DNA from: Clostridia bacterium
Lineage (GTDB): Bacteria; Bacillota; Clostridia; Oscillospirales; Acutalibacteraceae
Length of the DNA: 6,030 bases
Direction of reading: 5' to 3'
Assembly: GCA_017519685.1 (NCBI GenBank)
Contig: JAFWRV010000200.1
Coordinates: 1-6,030 of the forward strand
Position numbers and translations under genes: made by a program. A model generated the notes under the pieces. The model was not told the DNA's origin and did no database searches. It was given only the letters and a program-made list of their open reading frames with translations. Positions 1 through 4,781 of the stretch are shown here, piece after piece; position 1 is the first letter of the stretch; every line of letters starts with the position of its first letter.

Positions 1-136
1 ATAAACCCCTTCAGGGGTATGCCAAAGCGGCAAACGCAATAAGGCTTGAACATAGTGAAAGCCCGCGCCTTGAGACGCGGGCAAGTAACAGTGGCTTTTA
101 GCCCTAGAGCAAACCACCCGTTTGACGGGTGGTTAT
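1..136 (+). ncRNA. Possible omegaRNA/reRNA-like 3' region of an IS200/IS605 (TnpB) element
   Basis: Four hairpins follow one another: ACCCC/GGGGT around TTCA (5-18), GCCCGCG/CGCGGGC (61-67 with 76-82), GGCT/AGCC around TTT (93-103) and a perfect 9-bp stem AACCACCCG/CGGGTGGTT with loop TTTGA (112-134). AAAGCC (58-63) can also pair with GGCTTT (93-98), which would enclose the second hairpin and give a pseudoknot-like alternative fold. TnpB-type elements are known to produce a structured guide RNA that overlaps the 3' end of tnpB and runs through the right-end hairpin. A plus-strand frame is open from the left edge to a TAG at 99-101; it could be a TnpB tail, but no zinc-finger or catalytic motif lies in the window. 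The RNA assignment is inferred from layout and folding only. A degenerate intergenic repeat is the alternative. Confidence 0.4.
112..134 (+). mobile_element. Right-end-type hairpin of an IS200/IS605-like element
   Basis: This is a perfect inverted repeat with a 9-bp stem (AACCACCCG/CGGGTGGTT) and a five-base loop TTTGA. It has no T-run after it, so it does not look like an intrinsic terminator. Subterminal imperfect or perfect palindromes at each end, in place of terminal inverted repeats, are the hallmark of IS200/IS605 transposons moved by the Y1 transposase TnpA. The body of the element would lie left of the window. The exact right cleavage point cannot be seen; it would be expected a few bases after the hairpin, near 136-142. 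Confidence 0.45.
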
Positions 137-164
137 GATTGGAACAATTATATCCGTGAGGACC

Positions 165-234
165 GTAGGGGCGATTACCAATCGCCCGACGGGAATACAC
201 AAAATTATAACGGGCGAATAATATTCGCCCCTAC
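165..234. repeat. 70-bp MITE-like double palindrome with 10-bp terminal inverted repeats
   Basis: The ends are exact inverted repeats, GTAGGGGCGA (165-174) and TCGCCCCTAC (225-234). Each half is itself a palindrome: GGGCGATT-ACC-AATCGCCC (169-187) on the left and GGGCGAATA-A-TATTCGCCC (212-230) on the right. The inner arms TCGCCCG and CGGGCGA can also pair with each other, so the unit can fold as two hairpins or one long stem. It has no coding capacity. Small double palindromes of this kind occur as multicopy intergenic elements (MITE or REP-like) in many Clostridia. No clear target-site duplication flanks it. Confidence 0.65.
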
Positions 235-267
235 TCGGGGCCCCTTAAATTTTTTTTCGCCACACCC

Positions 268-312
268 GGCACTCCGTGCCACCCTCTCCGATCTCGGAGA
301 GGGCAAATAAGG
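268..312. repeat. Hairpin repeat, copy 1 (intact), with adjoining GGCAC hairpin
   Basis: A 5-bp hairpin GGCAC-TCC-GTGCC (268-280) is followed directly by a perfect 10-bp hairpin CCCTCTCCGA-TC-TCGGAGAGGG (282-303). The tail CAAATAAGG (304-312) resembles the tail of copy 3. There is no T-tract after the hairpin on either strand, so it is not an obvious intrinsic terminator. This appears to be the least degraded of three related copies in the island. Confidence 0.6.
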
Positions 313-381
313 TGGTTTCTTCGTGATACTCCCTGTTTCCTCATCTCACCGCCTCGCTGTATCTTCCACCGGACGCGCTTC

Positions 382-412
382 GGCGGTTCGAGCCTCCGAT
401 CTCGGAGAGGGC
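382..412. repeat. Hairpin repeat, copy 2 (degenerate left arm)
   Basis: This 31-bp unit begins GGCGGTTCGA and ends TCGGAGAGGGC. It matches the unit at 442-472 at 28 of 31 positions and lies exactly 60 bp upstream of it. Compared with copy 1 the left arm has lost a CT (CCTCCGA instead of CCCTCTCCGA), leaving a 6-bp core stem CTCCGA/TCGGAG. A CGC-TTCG-GCG mini-hairpin (376-385) overlaps its left edge. Confidence 0.55.
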
Positions 413-441
413 CAAGCTTACAAGAACATTGTGTGCTTAAG

Positions 442-480
442 GGCGGTTCGACCCTCCGATTCCGGAGAGGGCTGATAAGG
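442..480. repeat. Hairpin repeat, copy 3
   Basis: This unit begins GGCGGTTCGA (442-451). Its stem CCCTCCG/CGGAGAGGG (452-458 with 463-471) has one bulged A at 468, and the tail CTGATAAGG (472-480) echoes CAAATAAGG after copy 1. It lies about 60 bp past the stop codon of the leftward gene, so it could sit in that gene's 3' untranslated region, but no T-run accompanies it. Confidence 0.5.
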
Positions 481-506
481 CATAATGCTTAATCAATGCA
501 TAATGC
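480..506. repeat. Short direct repeat GCATAATGC x2
   Basis: GCATAATGC occurs at 480-488 and again at 498-506, an 18-bp period in AT-rich DNA just past the stop codon of the leftward gene. It looks like a small local duplication at the edge of the repeat island. No function is suggested. Confidence 0.4.
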
Positions 507-539
507 ACATGCTTTATCACACATTAATTTCGGAAAAAA

Positions 540-1130
540 TTATGACATCAGAAAGCTGCCGTAGGTTTCGGTTTCGTCAACCGCTCCCGAGAGCTTATGA
601 AAAATATTCCAGAAGAAATCGTCATCGTAACGGACCGCTGTTTTGTTGATAAGCATTCTGAGATAGTAAACAAAGTTTTCAAAACCGGTTGTTCCGGCGT
701 CTTCCGGTTCGATTTCGCCGAAGGAGTCGTCAAAAATCAGAGTGCGGAATTTCTTGTCTTTTTCACCGTTGAGGCGGATTAAGCCGGTAAATACATTTAC
801 GGTCACGTCATAACCGGGGCAGGATACTTCCGTGACATACAGCCCCTCGTTTAACTTCTTGCTCGCGAATTCTTTCACGGTTCCGTCGGAAAATGTGACG
901 GTCAGAGACTCAAGGTCATTGCTGAATACCGTGTCGCCGTTATAGTAGGTCCTGCATTCGGCTTCAAACCCGTCGGGGTACTCAATTTCCGTTATTCCGG
1001 TTTCACACGCGCGGGATGTTATTACCGGCAGACTGCTGACCGGGCTGTTCAGACCGTTCGCGGAAAACGCGGAAAAAACCGCGACCGCCGCGATTATTAT
1101 TGCGGGTATGGTTTTTAAAATCTTTTTCAT
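540..1130 (-). CDS. Small secreted protein of unknown function (signal peptide)
   Basis: The product is 196 residues and I do not recognise its family. The N-terminus is a typical Sec signal peptide: MKK, then a hydrophobic stretch over residues 7-23, with a plausible cleavage site after FSA (about residue 24). The mature part, about 172 residues, is acidic, with three cysteines (42, 59, 104) and no lipobox. Residues about 72-118 alternate hydrophobic and polar residues (LTVTFSDG, YDVTVNVFTG) and suggest a beta-sandwich like bacterial Ig-like surface domains, but this is only an impression. The C-terminal part is richer in aromatic residues (FENFVYYL, DDDFFWNIF) and may be helical. The start at 1130 is chosen because GAGGAG lies 7 bases before it; an in-frame TTG at 1145 overlaps that ribosome site and is unlikely. 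It stands alone and is divergent from the plus-strand operon. No terminator is evident after the TAA. Confidence 0.75.
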   Translation of the reverse strand: MKKILKTIPAIIIAAVAVFSAFSANGLNSPVSSLPVITSRACETGITEIEYPDGFEAECRTYYNGDTVFSNDLESLTVTFSDGTVKEFASKKLNEGLYVTEVSCPGYDVTVNVFTGLIRLNGEKDKKFRTLIFDDSFGEIEPEDAGTTGFENFVYYLRMLINKTAVRYDDDFFWNIFHKLSGAVDETETYGSFLMS

Positions 1131-1137
1131 GTTTATT

Positions 1138-1143
1138 CTCCTC
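1138..1143 (-). promoter_or_regulatory. Ribosome binding site that fixes the start of the secreted protein
   Basis: On the minus strand GAGGAG is followed by the 7-base spacer AATAAAC and ATGAAAAAG. This spacing favours the ATG at 1130 over the TTG at 1145, which overlaps the Shine-Dalgarno sequence itself. Confidence 0.8.
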
Positions 1144-1251
1144 AATTTTTATTTCCCGATATTTGCCGTTGTCTGTTCTTTACGTTTATCAGTATTTCAT
1201 TTCAACGAAAATGTTGCGTCGAAAATTAATTTTTTTCTTTCCTTATTTTTA

Positions 1252-1280
1252 TTGACCGCCTTTTTATATTTTGTTATAAT
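1252..1280 (+). promoter_or_regulatory. Sigma-A-type promoter with extended -10 for the plus-strand operon
   Basis: The -35 is TTGACC (1252-1257), the spacer is exactly 17 bp, and the -10 is a perfect TATAAT (1275-1280) preceded by TGT, which gives an extended -10. Transcription would begin near 1286-1288, leaving a leader of about 20 bases before the first start codon. There is therefore no room for a riboswitch or attenuator. The region upstream (1225-1250) is T-rich. This is the only strong promoter seen for the five downstream genes. Confidence 0.8.
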
Positions 1281-1285
1281 AACAA
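1271..1285. promoter_or_regulatory. Possible operator: perfect 15-bp inverted repeat over the -10
   Basis: TTGTTAT-A-ATAACAA is a perfect palindrome with 7-bp arms. It covers the whole -10 hexamer and reaches nearly to the expected transcription start. A dimeric repressor bound here would block the promoter. AT-rich palindromes can arise by chance around a -10 box, so the operator reading is tentative and no regulator gene is present in the window. Confidence 0.3.
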
Positions 1286-1293
1286 GTTGAAAT

Positions 1294-1300
1294 GAGGTGG
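1294..1300 (+). promoter_or_regulatory. Ribosome binding site that fixes the start of the YhhN-family gene
   Basis: GAGGTGG lies 6 bases before ATG at 1307. An in-frame ATG at 1292 overlaps this site and would fall only about five bases after the predicted transcription start, so 1307 is preferred. Confidence 0.75.
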
Positions 1301-1306
1301 TTATCA

Positions 1307-1972
1307 ATGAAATATGTTTTTCTTGCGCTTCTGACTGTCGTCAGCATCGTTCATCTCATACATTCCTGGCAGGATGATACCAAAAAGAGGAAATACACAA
1401 AAGCGTTTCCTCTGCTGTTTATAATCGCATATTATTTTTGCAGCGCGGATGACATTTCATGGGTTCTTGTCGCCGCCCTTATCACGAGCTGGCTCGGCGA
1501 TGTGCTCCTCATACCTCACGGGAACGGATGGTTCACCGCCGGCGGAATAAGCTTTATGGCGACTCATATACTTTTCATTCTGGTATATGCCGTTAATGTG
1601 GATTTTTCCGCGGTGCTTTGGCCGCTCGTAATTCCCGCGGCGCTGGTTTATTACGGAATATCCGCCGCAATAATGCGCAGTCTCAAGCCGACCACACCCA
1701 AGATGATGGTTTTTCCGATGTTTTTCTATCTGATATGCAACAGCACCATGAATGTTTTTTCGCTGATGCAGCTGACAAGCGTCCGCTCCGCGGCGACCGT
1801 GATTGCCTACACAGGCGCCGTGCTGTTCTTCATTTCGGATTGCACACTGTTCCTTGTAAGGTATCACAAAAACGAAAATCTTATTTTCAAACGTCACTTC
1901 ACGGTTATGCTGACTTACATATTGGGTGAATTTCTCATTACGCAGGGAATGATAATGCTTTCCCGCGCATAA
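1307..1972 (+). CDS. YhhN/TMEM86-family integral membrane protein (lysoplasmalogenase-like)
   Basis: The product is 221 residues with about eight hydrophobic segments (roughly 2-20, 33-45, 50-69, 77-96, 103-123, 132-153, 161-185 and 197-217). The order of conserved blocks fits the YhhN family (TMEM86 in animals): TKAFPL (31-36), SWLGDVLL (61-68) with a conserved Asp at 65, F-x4-H near 83-87, GAVLFFISD (170-178) with Asp 178, and a C-terminal MLTYILGEFLI (201-211). Characterised TMEM86 members hydrolyse the vinyl-ether bond of lysoplasmalogens, and intramembrane Asp residues are thought to be catalytic. Many anaerobic Clostridia make plasmalogens, so such a role in the cytoplasmic membrane is reasonable but inferred. 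It is the first gene of the operon, about 20 bases from the predicted transcription start and 11 bp before the next gene. Family assignment is fairly secure; substrate is not. Confidence 0.8.
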   Translation: MKYVFLALLTVVSIVHLIHSWQDDTKKRKYTKAFPLLFIIAYYFCSADDISWVLVAALITSWLGDVLLIPHGNGWFTAGGISFMATHILFILVYAVNVDFSAVLWPLVIPAALVYYGISAAIMRSLKPTTPKMMVFPMFFYLICNSTMNVFSLMQLTSVRSAATVIAYTGAVLFFISDCTLFLVRYHKNENLIFKRHFTVMLTYILGEFLITQGMIMLSRA

Positions 1973-1983
1973 GGGGTGTTTTT

Positions 1984-2670
1984 ATGTTTGATGTTAAAGA
2001 TATTCCGCTCGCGAAATACACGAGAAATGAAGATATAGCCAACTGCGTCACTCACGCGCTCGGAATCCCGTTTTGCATTGTCGCGCTGATACTGCTTGTC
2101 AGACTTGAAGCCGGCAGAGCGCCTGCCATAAGGATTTTCGCGGGGATACTTTATATAGTTTCAACCCTTATTGTATTTACCGGCTCGGCAATCTACCACG
2201 GGCTTAAGCCGTCAAGGGCAAAGCAGATTGCAAGAATTATTGACCACTCAAACATCTTCTTTATGATAGGCGGCGTTGTCACATCGTTTGCCATAGCCGA
2301 TGTAACGACGGAAAACAGGACCAAATCCCTGTTTGTTATAGTGGCGGTCTGGGTAATATGCATTATCGGAATATTGCTCGGCTTCATAGATTTCAAAAAA
2401 TTTGCCATACCGCAGATATTTATGTATGTTATCACGGGATGGATTACGATATTCAATATGCGCTCAGTCTGGCACAGCGGAGAAACCGGCAGACGGTTTG
2501 TTATGACAATGCTGGTCGGCGGTATAGTAATCACGCTCGGAACGGTTCTTTATCTTTTCGGTAAAAAGCATAGATATTTTCACGCCGTGTTTCATGTCTT
2601 TGTGCTTGCCGGATGCGTGGTGGTATTCGTCGGAGTTTATAATTACAATGCGGCTTTGCTCGTTATGTGA
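1984..2670 (+). CDS. Hemolysin III / PAQR-family membrane protein
   Basis: The product is 228 residues, normal for bacterial hemolysin III homologues, with seven membrane segments (about 18-39, 50-72, 85-106, 116-137, 141-160, 172-192, 199-221). It carries the family's metal-site signature: E-x7-H near the N-terminus (E16, H24), S-x3-H (S68, H72), D-H-S (87-89) and H-x3-H (H200, H204). In adiponectin receptors, distant relatives, the equivalent three His bind zinc and the site hydrolyses ceramides. Bacterial members are named for Bacillus cereus hemolysin III, but a true toxin role is doubtful for most and a membrane-lipid role is more likely. The usual AGTYTP-like block after DHS is replaced here by GGVVTS (96-101). 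GGGG at 1973-1976, seven bases before ATG, serves as ribosome site. It lies 11 bp after the YhhN gene and its stop is 23 bp before the next start. Confidence 0.88.
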   Translation: MFDVKDIPLAKYTRNEDIANCVTHALGIPFCIVALILLVRLEAGRAPAIRIFAGILYIVSTLIVFTGSAIYHGLKPSRAKQIARIIDHSNIFFMIGGVVTSFAIADVTTENRTKSLFVIVAVWVICIIGILLGFIDFKKFAIPQIFMYVITGWITIFNMRSVWHSGETGRRFVMTMLVGGIVITLGTVLYLFGKKHRYFHAVFHVFVLAGCVVVFVGVYNYNAALLVM

Positions 2671-2683
2671 CAAAGCGCTTCAC

Positions 2684-2688
2684 GGAGG
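2684..2688 (+). promoter_or_regulatory. Ribosome binding site that fixes the start of ornithine carbamoyltransferase
   Basis: A perfect GGAGG lies 5 bases before ATG at 2694. A GTG at 2667 is in the same frame and would add nine residues with no family counterpart, so the ATG is preferred. Confidence 0.8.
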
Positions 2689-2693
2689 ATAAA

Positions 2694-3680
2694 ATGTTTT
2701 CATTAAAAGGCAGAGATTTTCTCAAGTTGCTTGATTTTACACCCGAAGAAATTAACGGGCTGCTCGACCTTGCCGCCGAACTCAAGGCAAAGAAAAAGGC
2801 GGGCGTTTCTCAGAAAATGTTTGAAGGTAAAAACGTTGCCCTGATTTTTGAAAAGACCAGTACCCGCACGCGCTGTTCGTTTGAGGTTGCGGCGGCAGAT
2901 CTCGGCATACATCCGGTTTATCTTGACCCTTCCGCTTCGCAGATAAGCAAAAAGGAGAGCATTGCCGATACCGCCCGTGTTCTCAGCAGAATGTTTGACG
3001 GAATCGAGTACCGCGGTTTCGGTCAGTCGATAGTCGAGGAGCTTGCAAGGTACGCTGATGTTCCGGTATGGAACGGGCTCACAAATGAGTTTCATCCGAC
3101 TCAGATACTCGCGGATTTTCTGACCGTCAGAGAGCATTTCGGAAAACTCACGGGGCTTAAATTTGTCTATATGGGCGACGCGAGATTCAATATGGGAAAT
3201 TCTCTTATGGTCGGCTGCGCGAAGATGGGAATGCATTTTGTCGCCTGCGCTCCGAAAGCGTTTTTCCCGGACAGGGAACTTGTTGAAACCTGTGAAAAAA
3301 TCGCGGCTCAGACCGGCGCCGTTCTTGAGTTCAACGACAATCCCTCAGACGCCGTAAAAGGCGCCGACATAATTTACACCGACGTATGGGTTTCAATGGG
3401 CGAGCCGGACGAGGTCTGGAAGGAGAGAATAGACGCGCTTCTTCCCTATCAGGTCAACGCGGAGCTTATGAAAACCGCGGGGCCGCAGTGCAGATTTATG
3501 CACTGTCTTCCCGCCTATCACGATCTCAATACCAAAGTCGGTCTTGATGTTTATGAAAAATTCGGGCTCAACGGTCTTGAAGTGACCGATGAAGTTTTTG
3601 AAAGCGAGGCGTCAATTGTATTTGACGAGGCCGAAAACCGTATGCATACAATAAAGGCGGTTATGGCGGCAACCCTTTGA
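2694..3680 (+). CDS. argF: Ornithine carbamoyltransferase (EC 2.1.3.3)
   Basis: This cytosolic enzyme joins carbamoyl phosphate and ornithine to give citrulline and phosphate. The 328 residues are full length and closely resemble the enterobacterial ArgF/ArgI type from end to end. The active site is complete: STRTR (56-60) and HPTQ (134-137) bind carbamoyl phosphate, DVWVSMGE (230-237) holds the SMG ornithine loop, and HCLP (270-273) supplies the reactive Cys. The block [15 protein letters not shown] (87-100), R-G-F-G-Q (107-111) and the terminal [14 protein letters not shown] segment are also typical. Homology alone does not separate the biosynthetic (argF) from the catabolic (arcB) role: no arginine deiminase, carbamate kinase or other arg gene lies in the window, and no ARG-box-like operator is obvious. 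Biosynthetic use is slightly preferred by default. It is oddly placed among membrane-protein genes, 23 bp after hemolysin III and 33 bp before the DUF58 gene. Confidence 0.97.
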   Translation: MFSLKGRDFLKLLDFTPEEINGLLDLAAELKAKKKAGVSQKMFEGKNVALIFEKTSTRTRCSFEVAAADLGIHPVYLDPSASQISKKESIADTARVLSRMFDGIEYRGFGQSIVEELARYADVPVWNGLTNEFHPTQILADFLTVREHFGKLTGLKFVYMGDARFNMGNSLMVGCAKMGMHFVACAPKAFFPDRELVETCEKIAAQTGAVLEFNDNPSDAVKGADIIYTDVWVSMGEPDEVWKERIDALLPYQVNAELMKTAGPQCRFMHCLPAYHDLNTKVGLDVYEKFGLNGLEVTDEVFESEASIVFDEAENRMHTIKAVMAATL

Positions 3681-3697
3681 TTTAAATAAAATATACC

Positions 3698-3706
3698 GGA
3701 AGGAAG
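3698..3706 (+). promoter_or_regulatory. Ribosome binding site for the GTG-initiated DUF58 gene
   Basis: The purine-rich GGAAGGAAG lies 7 bases before GTG at 3714. No ATG in the same frame lies near enough to use it, which supports a GTG start. The short gap between the previous stop (3680) and this site contains no hairpin-plus-T-run terminator. Confidence 0.7.
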
Positions 3707-3713
3707 TGTAACA

Positions 3714-4781
3714 GTGGCCAGGAACAGGATAGAATACGGTTCAATTTGTGTGACTGCTGTTGCTCTTTTCATTTTTTATCATAATTTCTTTTTCTTTTAT
3801 CTTCTGCTTGCGTTAGCGCTTCTTGAGTTCGCAAGTTTCCTTCTTTCAAAATATGTTTTTAAAAACGCAAAGGTTTACGTTTCAATTCCGTTGATATCAG
3901 TCGGCGAGAATAATGATATCCCCGTTGATTTCAGGACGGAGAATCCGACCCGCTTTCCGATGCCGGGCGTCCGTCTTGAATACACGGTAATCAATAATTT
4001 CTATCCGAATGAAGAAACTCAGGAGATGTCGCTTCCGCTCAGAACCGGGAGCAATACTTTCCGCTGGAACATACGCTCTGTCTATGTCGGACGTGTCGCG
4101 CTGACCGGAAGCCGCCTCAGGATGCAGGACTATACCGGCCTTTTTGTTTTTGAAAGAGAATGGAACGAAAACTGCTCAATATCCGTAATTCCCGAAAGGT
4201 CGGATATCATAATGAACGTCATCGAAAACACGATGACACAGGGCGACGAACAGGAAAACGACAGTTCAAGAACTGTTGACGATGTTACCCAGGTCAAGGA
4301 ATTCCGTGAATACAGACCCGGTGACAGGATTCAGAGAGTCAACTGGAAAATCAGCTCCAAACGCGATGAACTTTATGTTAAGGATTTTGAGCAGGAATAT
4401 AACAGAACCCTGACGCTGCTTGTTGAACTGCGCCGCGATACGGAGGAAATCGGATTTCTGGATGAACTGCTGACCGCGTTTTATTCCGCGGCGGTTAAGC
4501 TTCTCGATCTGGAGATGCATTTCAGGGTGCAGTGGTATGACTGTGAAACAGGCAGATTTATGACCGAGCTTGTCAGCGAACCCGACGGGCTTGACGACGC
4601 GCTCAGCCAGATGTATCTGATGAAAAGCTATACGGATTACTCCGCTTATACAAGATATAAAGACGAACCCCACGGAAGATACGACTCCGCAATCTATTTC
4701 ACTTCGCCGTCTTTTTCGGCATCCGGTGAACATGAAATCATCGGAACATTTAAGGAACGTGTGACAATAATATGCTTCTGA
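3714..4781 (+). CDS. DUF58 domain membrane-anchored protein
   Basis: The product is 355 residues. Two adjacent hydrophobic segments (about 9-24 and 26-46) form an N-terminal hairpin anchor. A beta-rich stretch (about 53-160) follows, then the DUF58 signature at 197-226: FREYRPGD, then RVNWKISSKRDELYVKDFE, where R-E-Y-x-P-G-D and the NWK are diagnostic. The rest should form a von Willebrand-A-like fold. At the expected metal-site loop the sequence is VELRRDT (237-243) where many relatives have a D-x-S-x-S motif, so metal binding may be lost. DUF58 genes usually sit between a MoxR ATPase and a transglutaminase-like membrane protein, in systems thought to help assemble or mature envelope proteins; the precise function is unknown. 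The transglutaminase follows with a 10-bp overlap, but no MoxR gene precedes. The start is GTG with a good ribosome site. Confidence 0.9.
   Translation: MARNRIEYGSICVTAVALFIFYHNFFFFYLLLALALLEFASFLLSKYVFKNAKVYVSIPLISVGENNDIPVDFRTENPTRFPMPGVRLEYTVINNFYPNEETQEMSLPLRTGSNTFRWNIRSVYVGRVALTGSRLRMQDYTGLFVFEREWNENCSISVIPERSDIIMNVIENTMTQGDEQENDSSRTVDDVTQVKEFREYRPGDRIQRVNWKISSKRDELYVKDFEQEYNRTLTLLVELRRDTEEIGFLDELLTAFYSAAVKLLDLEMHFRVQWYDCETGRFMTELVSEPDGLDDALSQMYLMKSYTDYSAYTRYKDEPHGRYDSAIYFTSPSFSASGEHEIIGTFKERVTIICF

Noticed and set aside
3..101. The open plus-strand frame at the left edge as a firm tnpB C-terminus
   Set aside because: It is compatible with a TnpB tail, but none of the diagnostic motifs falls in the 32 visible codons, so it is mentioned only as support for the IS-like region and not called as a gene.
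237..257. Possible terminator: GGGGCCCC followed by a run of eight T
   Set aside because: GGGGCCCC has no loop and cannot form a hairpin alone. The alternative CCCC-TACTC-GGGG stem is only 4 bp and is separated from the T-run by nine bases. There is no gene upstream for it to serve apart from the IS-like end.
122..310. A 62-codon open frame on the plus strand
   Set aside because: It begins inside the loop of the 112-134 hairpin, runs through the 70-bp palindrome and ends in another hairpin repeat. It has no ribosome site and its composition reflects the repeats.
268..480. CRISPR array
   Set aside because: The copies are palindromic, unequal in sequence and spacing, and only two share a full 31-bp unit. 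There is no regular repeat-spacer pattern and no cas gene.
1108..1290. Hydrophobic 60-codon plus-strand frame
   Set aside because: It is antisense to the signal peptide of the minus-strand gene, then crosses T-rich promoter DNA, which explains its Phe/Leu-rich content. No ribosome site precedes it.
1131..1306. A promoter for the minus-strand secreted-protein gene
   Set aside because: Weak candidates such as TTGAAA on the minus strand lack a credible -10 at 16-18 bp. A promoter must exist somewhere here but cannot be placed with confidence.
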